Numbered from the stretch's first letter, positions 7,971 through 16,304 are shown. The stretch is 48,490 nt of DNA from an uncultured Mycoplasmatota bacterium (GCA_945872435.1 CAMBYP010000005.1:1-48490), one strand, 5' to 3'. Numbers and translations: made by a program. The notes: generated by a model not told the origin, from the letters alone.

Positions 7971-9014
7971 ATGGATCAAGAAAAATTATTTCAATTTATG
8001 AAACCTGATGACCATGATAATTTTAATTCATTATCTAAGAATGACTTAAATGAATTATTAACTTTATTAGATGAATATCGTTTAGCATATCGTAATCATT
8101 TAGGGCTTAGTGAGGATGCTACTTTTGGATTAGAATTAGAATTTATACCAAATTCTTTAAAATTTGCTACGGATATTTACAATTACTTAAAAGGACATAC
8201 CAATCATTGGATATTAAAAGATGAAACTACAAATTTAGGACTAGAAGTTTCGACATCGATTGTGTATGATCAAGAAAAATCATGGCATATGTTACATGAT
8301 GTTTGTAATTTTTTAAAACAATATGGTCAAGTAAGTACAATGAGTGGAGGACATATTCACGTTGGTGCTCATGTCTTAGGAGAAGACAAAAATAGTTGGT
8401 ATCGTTTTCTTTATTTAATCGCAGCTTACGAAAATATTTTATATCGTTTTGGATATGGAGAATATTTAAATGCGAGAAGAAGTATTCCATATGCATTTCC
8501 AGTTATGAAAATTTGGGAAAAGGAATTGAAAGAATTAGAAGGAATCGAAGATCCAGGAATGTTATTACAAAAGTTACCATATTCTAGAAATCAAAGCATT
8601 AATTTCTTTCATGTTCAAAATTTTAAAGAAAAAGAATATTTTAATACCATTGAATTTCGTTTTCCAAATGCTTCTTTGAACCCAATTATATGGCAGAATA
8701 ATGTGAATACGTTTATAAAATTAATGCTAGCTGTAAAAAAAGATTCCTTTGATTTTAATACAGTACAAGAAAGACTAGAGAAAAATCGTTGGATGAAAGA
8801 TATTGAGTTAGAATTTGATAAGACTAAGGGGGAATATCCATTCTCTTTAAAAAATATAGAACAATATGAACAAATACAGTTAGACCAAGCATTAGAGTTT
8901 TGTGATTTAGTTTTTGAAAATAATATTGATAAACTATATTTTTTAAGACAATATTTAAAATCAAATGAAATGGCAAAAGAACCATTTCAAAAAGCGAAAA
9001 AATTTACAAGATAA
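7971..9014 (+). CDS. Putative amidoligase (GS-like fold), copy 2
   Basis: A 347-residue paralogue of the protein at 3836-4768. The same motifs occur in the same order: FGLELEF (about 47), HWILKDETTN (about 75), GLEVSTSI (about 87), SGGHIHVGAH (about 124), YENILYRFGYGEYLNARR (about 150) and IEFRFP (about 224). It adds an N-terminal helix of about 40 residues and a longer middle insertion. The GS-like fold and conserved Glu/His/Arg residues suggest ATP-dependent amide or peptide bond formation on an unknown substrate. It has its own promoter and an AAAGGGAG ribosome site. The two paralogues bracket ileS but do not share its transcript. They are divergent from each other, so this is not a recent duplication. 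Confidence 0.77.
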   Translation: MDQEKLFQFMKPDDHDNFNSLSKNDLNELLTLLDEYRLAYRNHLGLSEDATFGLELEFIPNSLKFATDIYNYLKGHTNHWILKDETTNLGLEVSTSIVYDQEKSWHMLHDVCNFLKQYGQVSTMSGGHIHVGAHVLGEDKNSWYRFLYLIAAYENILYRFGYGEYLNARRSIPYAFPVMKIWEKELKELEGIEDPGMLLQKLPYSRNQSINFFHVQNFKEKEYFNTIEFRFPNASLNPIIWQNNVNTFIKLMLAVKKDSFDFNTVQERLEKNRWMKDIELEFDKTKGEYPFSLKNIEQYEQIQLDQALEFCDLVFENNIDKLYFLRQYLKSNEMAKEPFQKAKKFTR

Positions 9015-9048
9015 AGTGAAAATATGTTAAAATAAAGTTGGTGGTAGT

Positions 9049-9303
9049 ATGAATCAAAAATGGTTTCACATGACATTAAAAGAATTATTTTCATTAGAAG
9101 ATGAGGAAAGCTCAAAAGAGTTTGCAAAGTTTTATCATGGTCGTTTTCAAAAATTATTAAATCGTGTTGAACAAAAAGAGTCATTTACTTTTTCTAAACC
9201 ATTAGATACGTTAACTCCAGAAGATATGATGAAAGAAGTTTTAATGTATTATCAAAAAATGGGAATTCCTAAAGAAGAGGTTAAGCGATTATTAAGTGAG
9301 TAA
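9049..9303 (+). CDS. Unknown 84-residue protein
   Basis: Not recognised. The product is a soluble, charged, probably helical protein (MNQKWFHMTLKELFSLEDEE ... GIPKEEVKRLLSE) without membrane segments or cysteines. It has a GGTGG ribosome site before ATG 9049, and its stop overlaps the hemW start by 8 bases, so it is translated with hemW. The close coupling argues for a real gene. No function can be proposed from sequence. Confidence 0.6.
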   Translation: MNQKWFHMTLKELFSLEDEESSKEFAKFYHGRFQKLLNRVEQKESFTFSKPLDTLTPEDMMKEVLMYYQKMGIPKEEVKRLLSE

Positions 9304-10390
9304 AATTAGTAGTTGTTATATTCATATTCCGTTTTGTGATGATATATGTTCTTATTGCGATTTTTGTAAAATATATAAGAAAAGTGGTCATGTAAAAAAA
9401 TATTTACAGGCGTTAAAACAAGAAATAAAAGAAAGATATCAGGGAGAAGTATTAAAGACTTTATATATTGGAGGAGGAACACCTAGTTGTCTTTCTCTTT
9501 TAGAATTAGAACAATTATTTGAAATATTAAATATTTTAAAAAAAGATAGAGATATTGAATATACGATAGAGTGTAATATTGAATCGATTACTTTAGAAAA
9601 ATTAAAATTGTTTCAAAAATATGGAGTCAATCGAATTAGTATTGGAATTCAAACCGTAGATGAGAAGAGCATTGAACGATTGAATCGTCATCATACCAAA
9701 CAACAAGTATATGAAACTTTAAAATTAGTAAAAGAAAGTGGATTTCAAAATATCAATGTTGATTTGATGTATGCCTTTCCGTGGCAGACGAAAAAGATGT
9801 TTCTTTCTGATTTAAACTTTTTTCTGTCTTTAAAAGTTCCTCATATTTCTACTTATTCTTTAATTTTAGAAGAACATACACGTTTTTATAATCAACAATT
9901 GACAAATATAGATGAAGAATTAGAAATTTGGATGTATCAAACAATCATGAATGTTTTAAAAGAGCATGGATATTGTCATTATGAAGTTAGTAATTTTTCT
10001 TGTCCTGGTTATGAGTCAAAACATAATCTTGTTTATTGGAATAATGAAACATATTATGGATTTGGATTAGGAGCAAGCGGTTATATGAATAATTGTCGTT
10101 ATGAAAATACTAGAAGTATTTTAAAATATCAAAAAGGCGATTATGTTTTAGAAGAACATGTTTTAACAAAAAGAGAAATGATGGAAAATGAATGTATCTT
10201 AGGGCTTCGTAAAATGGAAGGAATTTCTAAAAATAAGTTTTTTTTGCAATTTCATGAAAAAATAGAAGATATATTTCCAATTCAAAAGTTAAAAGAAAAA
10301 GGGTTATTACAAGAAGAACATGGTTTTCTTAAAATACCAGAAAATAAAATATATATATCAAATGAAATATTATTAGAATTTATTGATTAA
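9296..10390 (+). CDS. hemW: HemW-like radical SAM protein
   Basis: A 364-residue member of the HemN/HemW family of radical SAM enzymes; the short length and Firmicute context fit HemW (heme chaperone) rather than coproporphyrinogen dehydrogenase. The [4Fe-4S] cluster motif is FCDDICSYCDFC, with Cys14, Cys18 and Cys21 as the expected ligands. An additional Cys24 stands where HemW usually has Asn and HemN has a Cys one position earlier. The SAM-binding GGGTPS motif follows at about 62-67. GTG 9296 is used: no later in-frame start precedes the cluster motif. Translation is probably coupled to the small gene upstream. Confidence 0.88.
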   Translation: MSKISSCYIHIPFCDDICSYCDFCKIYKKSGHVKKYLQALKQEIKERYQGEVLKTLYIGGGTPSCLSLLELEQLFEILNILKKDRDIEYTIECNIESITLEKLKLFQKYGVNRISIGIQTVDEKSIERLNRHHTKQQVYETLKLVKESGFQNINVDLMYAFPWQTKKMFLSDLNFFLSLKVPHISTYSLILEEHTRFYNQQLTNIDEELEIWMYQTIMNVLKEHGYCHYEVSNFSCPGYESKHNLVYWNNETYYGFGLGASGYMNNCRYENTRSILKYQKGDYVLEEHVLTKREMMENECILGLRKMEGISKNKFFLQFHEKIEDIFPIQKLKEKGLLQEEHGFLKIPENKIYISNEILLEFID

Positions 10391-10411
10391 CACCGGATAG
10401 GTGTTTTTTTA
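10389..10411 (+). terminator. Terminator after hemW
   Basis: AACACC (10389-10394) pairs with GGTGTT (10400-10405), followed by a T-run. A short but typical stem. Confidence 0.75.
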
Positions 10412-10455
10412 TATCATGAAATATGATAAACTAAAAAAAAGAAAGGTAGTTAGAT

Positions 10456-11040
10456 ATGAATACAGAAAAGATAAATATGTTTCAAAGAGAAATTAATTAT
10501 ATCAAAACAGAAAGATATCGTGAAAACATAAAGAAGTTGATTTCTTGTTTACCTGATTATTTTTTTGAGATACCAGCGAGTTCAACGGGGAAATATCATC
10601 CTAATTATGCGTTAGGAGAAGGTGGTTTAGTTAGACATACAAAAGTGGCAGTCAGAATTGCATATGAACTTTTAAATGATGAAAGTATTGGTTATCAATT
10701 TAAAACAGAAGAAAAAGATATGATTTTGATGTCTTTAATATTACATGATGGATTAAAAAGTGGAAATCCAAAAGAAAAGTATACAAGATTTGATCATCCA
10801 TTACTTGTATGTGCAATGATTGAAAAAGAGGCACCAAATTTGACACTAACTGAAAATGAAATAAAAGCAATGGTGAATATGATTTCTAGTCATATGGGAC
10901 CATGGAATCAAGATTTTAATGGTAATGAGGTATTACCAAAGCCATCTAATAAATATCAAAGATTTGTTCATATGTGTGATTTTTTAGCTAGCAAAAAGTT
11001 TTTAGAAGTACCATTTGAAAAAAATGAAATCATTGGTTGA
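10456..11040 (+). CDS. HD-domain metal-dependent phosphohydrolase
   Basis: A 194-residue HD-superfamily protein. The metal ligands can be followed: GEGGLVRHTK (His), LHDGLKSG (His-Asp), SSHMGPW (His) and HMCDFLAS (Asp). The superfamily hydrolyses phosphate esters, often in nucleotides or nucleic acids; the substrate here is unknown. The HH-type insertion and C-terminal CDFLASKK segment recall the HD domain of YhaM-like exonucleases, but the OB-fold part is absent. It lies 48 bases before thyA, but thyA has its own promoter. Confidence 0.7.
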   Translation: MNTEKINMFQREINYIKTERYRENIKKLISCLPDYFFEIPASSTGKYHPNYALGEGGLVRHTKVAVRIAYELLNDESIGYQFKTEEKDMILMSLILHDGLKSGNPKEKYTRFDHPLLVCAMIEKEAPNLTLTENEIKAMVNMISSHMGPWNQDFNGNEVLPKPSNKYQRFVHMCDFLASKKFLEVPFEKNEIIG

Positions 11041-11065
11041 CACAAACATTTGTTTGGTATATACT
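11037..11065 (+). promoter_or_regulatory. thyA-dfrA-tmk promoter with SOS-like box
   Basis: A consensus TTGACA -35 (11037-11042, overlapping the stop of the HD gene) and a TATACT -10 (11060-11065) are 17 bases apart. CAAACATTTGTTTG (11043-11056) starts immediately after the -35, exactly the geometry of the dinB promoter. Likely a LexA-type operator. Confidence 0.75.
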
Positions 11066-11088
11066 AAATGTAGAAAGTAGGTGGAATC

Positions 11089-11991
11089 ATGACAAAGTGG
11101 GATCAACAATATTATGAATTAACAAAAGAAATACTAGAAAACGGAGTTTATCAAAAAAATAGAACTGGTATTGATTCAAAAAAAATTCCAGCTTATTATT
11201 TACATTTTGATTTAAATAAAGAATTTCCTGTATTGACAACAAAACAGTTATATTTTAGACAAGCAATTTTAGAAATGCTTTGGATTTATCAAGTACAATC
11301 TAATGATGTTAGATGGTTGCAAGATAGAAACATTCATATATGGGATGAATGGGAAGTAGATGAACAAGGTTTTTGGAATGCTTATCAAGGAATTAGAAAA
11401 GAAGATGGAACATTCACAAAAGATTTGGTTAAAAAGAATATTGGAAAAGAATATGCCCATACGATAGGAACCGCATATGGTTATATTGTTTCGAAGTTAA
11501 AATTAATGGACCGTTTATTAGATGATTTAAAAAACCATCCTGAAGATAGGCGTATGGTTATGAGTTTATGGCAAGATGATTATTTAAAAACAGCCGTATT
11601 ACCATCATGTGTTTGGTCTAGTGAGTGGGATGTGACAAATGGAAAATTGAATGCTTGGGTTCATCAAAGAAGTTGTGATGTACCATTAGGACTTCCTTTT
11701 AATGTGACACAATATGCAGTTCTTTTATATATGCTTGCGAAAGTAAATCACTTAGAACCTGGAACTTTAGATTGGAGTATTAAAAATGCGCATATTTATG
11801 TCAATCAAATTGATGGTATCAAAGAACAAATGAAACGTTTTGAAGAAAATGGAGGATATGATGCTCCAGAATTATGGTTAAATCCAGAAATAACAGATTT
11901 TTATCAATTTGATCATTCGAAAGATTGCAAGGATATTAAAATAAAAAATTATAAACATATGGGACCAATTCGTTTCCCACTGGCAAAATAA
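11089..11991 (+). CDS. thyA: Thymidylate synthase ThyA
   Basis: A 300-residue folate-dependent dTMP synthase. Recognisable parts are the N-terminal GVYQKNRTGIDSK loop, FPVLTTKQLYFRQ, the RRMVMSLWQ phosphate-binding arginines, catalytic Cys174 in LPSCVWSSEWDV, QRSCDVPLGLPFNVTQYA and IKNAHIYVNQI. The catalytic motif departs from the usual LPPCH, and the usual GxxYGxQWR appears as GTAYGYIVSK, so this is a divergent branch. It is the first gene of a tight thyA-dfrA-tmk operon (1-base overlap with dfrA). The operon would make dTMP, regenerate the folate and phosphorylate the product. Confidence 0.93.
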   Translation: MTKWDQQYYELTKEILENGVYQKNRTGIDSKKIPAYYLHFDLNKEFPVLTTKQLYFRQAILEMLWIYQVQSNDVRWLQDRNIHIWDEWEVDEQGFWNAYQGIRKEDGTFTKDLVKKNIGKEYAHTIGTAYGYIVSKLKLMDRLLDDLKNHPEDRRMVMSLWQDDYLKTAVLPSCVWSSEWDVTNGKLNAWVHQRSCDVPLGLPFNVTQYAVLLYMLAKVNHLEPGTLDWSIKNAHIYVNQIDGIKEQMKRFEENGGYDAPELWLNPEITDFYQFDHSKDCKDIKIKNYKHMGPIRFPLAK

Positions 11992-12482
11992 TGGAACATG
12001 TAGTTTTAATTGCTGCAATCGGAGAGAATTTAGAGCTTGGTAAAAAAAATCAATTAATATGGCATTTGAAAGATGACTTGAAATTTTTTAAAGAAAAAAC
12101 AATGGGACATGATATAATTATGGGATATCAAACATTTTGTTCTTTACCAAAATTATTACCAGGAAGAAAACATATTGTATTAACGCATCGCAATATAAAT
12201 TTTCCAGAGGGAGTGATTGTATGTCATTCCTTAGATGAAGTGAAGGCATATATTAAAAGTCAAAAGAAAGATTGTTATATTATTGGTGGAGCTAGTGTAT
12301 ATCGAGAAATGTTAGATGATTGCGAAAAAATGTATTTAACTAAAATAGAAGCAAGTGATAAAGAAGCGGATGCTTATTTTCCTAATTTTTTGGAAAGTGA
12401 ATTTGAAATGAGAACGTTAGCAGAACATCAAGAAAATAATATTTGTTATAAACATTTAGAATATGTGAGGAAAAAAAGATGA
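11991..12482 (+). CDS. dfrA: Dihydrofolate reductase
   Basis: A 163-residue NADPH-dependent reductase that recycles the dihydrofolate made by ThyA. Features: IAAIGENLELGKKNQLIWHL (substrate and cofactor loop), the DDLKFFKEKT helix with its conserved Asp, MGYQTFCSLP, PGRKHIVLTH, and YIIGGASVYREML near residue 95. Length is normal. Its start shares a base with the thyA stop (TAATG), and its stop overlaps the tmk start (ATGA), indicating one translation unit. Confidence 0.94.
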   Translation: MEHVVLIAAIGENLELGKKNQLIWHLKDDLKFFKEKTMGHDIIMGYQTFCSLPKLLPGRKHIVLTHRNINFPEGVIVCHSLDEVKAYIKSQKKDCYIIGGASVYREMLDDCEKMYLTKIEASDKEADAYFPNFLESEFEMRTLAEHQENNICYKHLEYVRKKR

Positions 12483-13150
12483 GAGGCAAATTAATTGTTA
12501 TTGAGGGAACTGATTGTTCCGGAAAAGAAACACAAGCAAAATTATTAATTGAACATTTAAAAAAAAGGGGAATGAAAGTAGAAATATTTAGCTTTCCCAA
12601 TTATGATTCTCCAACAGGAAAAATTATAGGGGGGCCATTTTTAGGAAAACCGGCGATTGGTGAAGGTTGGTTTGAAGAAGGTGCTGTTTTGGTAGAACCA
12701 AAAGTAGCTGCTTTATATTATGCGGCTGATAGACGCTATAATTTACCAAAAATAGAAGAAAAATTAAATCAAGGTATTTCATTAATCTTAGATAGATATG
12801 TGTATTCTAATATGGCTCATCAAGCGGGAAAAATAGAAGATACCAATGAGCGTATGAATATGTATGCTTGGTTAGATATTTTAGAATTTAAACTATTAGA
12901 ATTACCAAAGCCTGATATTGCCATTTTTTTGCATATGCCATCTATGTTTGCCAAAAAATTAAAACAAAATAGGAATGAGATTCCTGACCAATTAGAAAGT
13001 GATGAAGAATATTTAAAGAAAGCGGAAAATGCATATATTGAATTAGCAAGCGTTTATAAATGGAAAACAGTAGAATGTGTAGAAAATAACACAATTAAAT
13101 CGATTGAACAAATTGGTGATGAAGTATTAAAACTTGTATTAGAAAAATAA
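12479..13150 (+). CDS. tmk: Thymidylate kinase
   Basis: A 223-residue dTMP kinase. P-loop GTDCSGKETQ (residues about 10-19), FSFPNYDSPTG, the DR motif LDRYVYSNMAHQ near 101, and the LPKPDIAIFLHMPS strand near 143. The P-loop form with DCSGKE and the GWFEEGAVLVEPKVAALYYA segment belong to a divergent Firmicute branch rather than the classical Bacillus Tmk, so a second, classical tmk may exist elsewhere. Last gene of the thyA operon, ended by the hairpin at 13150-13183. Confidence 0.88.
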   Translation: MRGKLIVIEGTDCSGKETQAKLLIEHLKKRGMKVEIFSFPNYDSPTGKIIGGPFLGKPAIGEGWFEEGAVLVEPKVAALYYAADRRYNLPKIEEKLNQGISLILDRYVYSNMAHQAGKIEDTNERMNMYAWLDILEFKLLELPKPDIAIFLHMPSMFAKKLKQNRNEIPDQLESDEEYLKKAENAYIELASVYKWKTVECVENNTIKSIEQIGDEVLKLVLEK

Positions 13151-13183
13151 AAAAGCACTTAATTTCTATTTCGTGCTTTTTCT
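13150..13183. terminator. Bidirectional terminator between tmk and the minus-strand pair
   Basis: AAAAAGCAC (13150-13158) pairs with GTGCTTTTT (13173-13181). T-runs on both strands allow it to serve both converging transcripts. Its right half lies inside the last codons of the minus-strand gene. Confidence 0.75.
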
Positions 13184-14037
13184 TTTACCTTTACAAAAAC
13201 TTTAGAATTGGGAAGGGTTGGATGATTTTCTAATTCATAATGATTCAATAATTGTCTAAAATATTGATTGATGTTTACATTTTTTAATTCTTGATTTGAA
13301 AATAATTGTTGGATTGTATTTTGAAATTCTGCTTCTTCATTTAGACCAAAAGATTTAAAGAAAGCAGGAATGACTTCAGGTTGATTCATTTGACAGCAAA
13401 AACTAGCTAATAAATCAACATGTGTACAACAATAAAAATAATGATTCATAATTGAAATATAATCAGAATTAGGATGTAATAAAAATTGAGATAGATAACA
13501 ATTAGGTAAATGATATTTATGTAAAATAAATAGTTTAGGATCTACGATAAAAGAAGGATATTCTGTTATTTGAGCATTCACTAAATTGGAAATATAAACT
13601 TGGTCTGTATCAGGATTTATAAAAAGGTGTGAATACCAAAATAAAGATGGAATGACAATGTTGTATTGGTGTAAAAATTCGATGAGACGAGTAATCTGCA
13701 TATAATAGTCAGTAATAGAATCAATATCATCAATATATTTATCTACTGTATGTTCAAAAGATTTTAAGTTTTTTCTTTTTGTCTCATAACCAAGATACAT
13801 ATTATTTTCTTTATTTAATAATAGGGTATTAGGAATAATCATTTGTTTGTGATTGATTGTTTCTAAATAATTTATTTTTTCAAAATCGATTGTTATAGCA
13901 CTAGGGAACTGTTTTAAAAAATGGGGATTATAGATATCCCAAATACAATCTTGAAATTGATATACTGTTTTAATTTGATCTTTAAAAATTGGTTGAGCTC
14001 TAGACAAAATTTTGTCATCTATTATTTTTTGCTTCAT
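13159..14037 (-). CDS. Unknown protein, possible degenerate kinase; tandem paralogue B
   Basis: A 292-residue protein, not assigned with confidence. It is paralogous to the gene just upstream (14050-14937): both have a YLGY segment near residue 80-105, a charged stretch, a helix ending in a short 'xYxIVxPxLFxxxxxF' segment (here HQYNIVIPSLFWYSHLFINP), then a helical C-terminal half rich in Tyr/Phe/Asn. This order (strand, helix, 'H..x.I..P.LF..N/H.x.x' loop) is reminiscent of a protein-kinase fold in which the catalytic HRD and DFG have been lost. Ribosome site AAGGGAG; 12 bases after the upstream gene. No membrane segments. Confidence 0.5.
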   Translation of the reverse strand: MKQKIIDDKILSRAQPIFKDQIKTVYQFQDCIWDIYNPHFLKQFPSAITIDFEKINYLETINHKQMIIPNTLLLNKENNMYLGYETKRKNLKSFEHTVDKYIDDIDSITDYYMQITRLIEFLHQYNIVIPSLFWYSHLFINPDTDQVYISNLVNAQITEYPSFIVDPKLFILHKYHLPNCYLSQFLLHPNSDYISIMNHYFYCCTHVDLLASFCCQMNQPEVIPAFFKSFGLNEEAEFQNTIQQLFSNQELKNVNINQYFRQLLNHYELENHPTLPNSKVFVKVKEKARNRN

Positions 14038-14049
14038 AAAAACGCTCCC

Positions 14050-14937
14050 TTACATTATCAACTTTTTTCTTTTTACAAAACGGGAGTTTTGATCTAATTG
14101 ATAATCATTTTCTAATGCTTGAATATAAGGATATGCATCTCTAATATCAAATTTATTTTCATCAAAGAAATATAGTTGTTTTAAATAAAGGAATAATTCT
14201 TTTTCGGATTCTAAACCATATTGTTTTAAAAATTTAGAAATGGTATTTGTATAATCAATACCTTGTTCTTCTTGTTCGACAATTTGGTATGATAAATTTA
14301 CACCAAGTGTATATATGAAAAATTGATTCATTAAATTAAATTGATCAAAATTAGGTCGATATAGATTATGTTGATCATCGCAATATTTAAGAGAGCCATA
14401 AATACGATCTAAGATTCTAGAATCATTCAAAAATGGATTAATATGAATAGATTGATAGTCTTCTATTTGTAATGTATCTACTCCTGATAAACGTAATGTC
14501 TCTTTTTTGATATCATAAAAGATAGAATGTTCTGAAAATAGATTTGGAAAAACAATATGATATTTGTGTCCTTTTTTAATTAATTCATTCAATTCTTCGA
14601 AGAAAATGGAAATCACTGTTAATTTATCTTGTAAATCAATATCTCGTAATTGACTAGAAATAGATATCCTTGGATATTTGTTTTCTGAATATCCTAAATA
14701 ATCGTGAGTTGGTTTTGTATCAAAAATTAATTCATTAGTTGTTAAAAGATTTTGTAAATCTTTTATTTGATTTAAGATAGATAATTTTTCTGGTTCTGTT
14801 TCTTTTAAATAATTAAAGTGTTCATCTTCTTTATCTAAAATATGATAATAATATTTAGAATCTTCTAGTAATTTATGTGAAAAAGAGGAAAAAGATGGCT
14901 TTAGGAAATCATTTTCATTTTGATAGACAATCTTCAT
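14050..14937 (-). CDS. Unknown protein, possible degenerate kinase; tandem paralogue A
   Basis: A 295-residue protein, first gene of a two-gene minus-strand operon and paralogue of 13159-14037. Shared landmarks are THDYLGYSENKYPRIS and GHKYHIVFPNLFSEHSIF, in matching positions, and a similar Tyr/Phe/Asn-rich helical second half. The start is ATG 14937, because the upstream in-frame GTG contains the GAGGAGG ribosome site itself. The operon has a consensus promoter (see next entry). Kinase-like fold is an inference from pattern only; no catalytic residues can be pointed to. Confidence 0.5.
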   Translation of the reverse strand: MKIVYQNENDFLKPSFSSFSHKLLEDSKYYYHILDKEDEHFNYLKETEPEKLSILNQIKDLQNLLTTNELIFDTKPTHDYLGYSENKYPRISISSQLRDIDLQDKLTVISIFFEELNELIKKGHKYHIVFPNLFSEHSIFYDIKKETLRLSGVDTLQIEDYQSIHINPFLNDSRILDRIYGSLKYCDDQHNLYRPNFDQFNLMNQFFIYTLGVNLSYQIVEQEEQGIDYTNTISKFLKQYGLESEKELFLYLKQLYFFDENKFDIRDAYPYIQALENDYQLDQNSRFVKRKKLIM

Positions 14938-14963
14938 AACATACCTCCTCACATCTTGAATTC

Positions 14964-14992
14964 ATTATAAAAAAGATAGAAAATTTTGTCAA
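14964..14992 (-). promoter_or_regulatory. Consensus promoter of the tandem paralogue operon
   Basis: On the minus strand TTGACA (14992-14987), 17-base spacer, TATAAT (14969-14964). This perfect SigA match suggests strong housekeeping transcription of two genes of unknown function. Confidence 0.8.
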
Positions 14993-15021
14993 TCATTTCA
15001 TAAACTGATATAGGTGATGAT

Positions 15022-15696
15022 ATGAAAATCATTTCTCATAGAGGAATCTGTGAACATAGTAAATGGAAAGAAAATACCTTAGAAGCACTTCTTTTTGCAT
15101 TACAACAAAAAGAAATAGATGGAATTGAATTAGACGTTAGGATGACAAAAGATCATGCACTTGTCATTCATCATGATGTTATGATTCATAGTAGTAGTGA
15201 TGGTACAGGAGTGATTTCCTGGTTGACACTTTCTGAATTATATCAATATAATTTTGGCACAAAGAAACATCCTAGCAAAATTGCAACTTTAGAAAATTTA
15301 TTACAAAATATTCATTCAAATAAAGAAATATTAATTGAAATAAAATCAGATTATGAAGAAAATATTATGATTCAAAAAATTTGTGAATTGTTAAAGAAAT
15401 ATTCTTTTTTAAATATTAAAATATGTAGTTTTAAAGAAAGTATTTTAAGAAAAATAAAACATCAATATCCAAAGATTGATGTTGGTAAAATTACATTTTT
15501 AAATCCAGAAAAAAAAGAAGTTAACTTTAATTTCTATTCTGTTTATTATAAGAATATTTCATCACATTTTTCTTCTAATTATGTTTGGACTATTAAAAAT
15601 AAAAAGGAACTTTCTTTTTTAAAACAGAATAAAGATTTTGAAGTATTAAATATTATTACAGATATTCCTAAAACTGTTTTTTATGAGCGAAAATGA
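15022..15696 (+). CDS. Glycerophosphodiester phosphodiesterase
   Basis: A 224-residue GDPD-family enzyme that hydrolyses glycerophosphodiesters to glycerol-3-phosphate and an alcohol. Active-site landmarks are SHRG (His6-Arg7), IELDVRMTKD (Glu36 and Asp38) and VIHHDVMIH (catalytic His near 50), with LIEIKSD near 110. No signal peptide, so cytoplasmic (UgpQ-like). The family is usually about 240 residues, so this is compact. Its last 16 bases overlap the convergent UPF0316 gene. Ribosome site AGGTGATGATATG. Confidence 0.88.
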   Translation: MKIISHRGICEHSKWKENTLEALLFALQQKEIDGIELDVRMTKDHALVIHHDVMIHSSSDGTGVISWLTLSELYQYNFGTKKHPSKIATLENLLQNIHSNKEILIEIKSDYEENIMIQKICELLKKYSFLNIKICSFKESILRKIKHQYPKIDVGKITFLNPEKKEVNFNFYSVYYKNISSHFSSNYVWTIKNKKELSFLKQNKDFEVLNIITDIPKTVFYERK

Positions 15697-16187
15697 TATC
15701 CTCCGCAAAGGGGAGTTGCTTTTTCTGTAATAATCATTGGATTTTTCTCTATTGTTTTTATTAATGAAATGATTTTTTTTCTATATTTTCTCTTGGTTAA
15801 AATCATTAATACATATTTTTCGTTTTCTTTTCCTAATGCTTTTACACTGGTAACTGCAAAGTGGTGATTACGAAGAAGTTCAGTAATTTTTTTCCCATTT
15901 TGTTTTTCAATAATAATGGTTAATAAATAATATCCTAAAGCAATTTTTTCTTCTAATACACTTCCGAAATAAGAACCAGCGAAACTGCCTAGGGCAAAAA
16001 CAATAATCTTTAAGGGATCGTTTTTGATGTCGACAACGACTGCACCAGTCACTAAAATCCAAACGAGAGCAACTACAAATTGTAAGATTGCTCCAATTAA
16101 TTTTTTTCCGTTTGCTACAACAATTAATCGTAGTGTTGCTAATGCATTTTCTATAATTTTGGATAAGAAGATTAGAATATATAACAA
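15681..16187 (-). CDS. UPF0316 (YebE-type, DUF2179) membrane protein
   Basis: A roughly 168-residue protein with three N-terminal membrane segments. It carries the family pattern ENALATLRLIVVANGKK, then LVWILVTGAVV and GSFAGSYFGSVLEEKIALG, and a soluble C-terminal DUF2179-like domain (about 95-165; PII-like fold in related proteins). The family's role is unknown. Start choice: GTG 16196 lies only 1 base from the GGGAG ribosome site, whereas TTG 16187 lies 10 bases from it; TTG is preferred here but not certain. Convergent with, and overlapping, the glycerophosphodiesterase gene. Confidence 0.82.
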   Translation of the reverse strand: MLYILIFLSKIIENALATLRLIVVANGKKLIGAILQFVVALVWILVTGAVVVDIKNDPLKIIVFALGSFAGSYFGSVLEEKIALGYYLLTIIIEKQNGKKITELLRNHHFAVTSVKALGKENEKYVLMILTKRKYRKKIISLIKTIEKNPMIITEKATPLCGGYHFRS

Positions 16188-16304
16188 GAGTATCACACTC
16201 CCTTTTTAGTATGAGAAAAAATATAGTTGTTATTCTAAAGTAATCTATTTATTTTTCTTTTAAAACTATGCTATAATGAAAATGCTAAGAGAGGAGTAGT
16301 TGTT

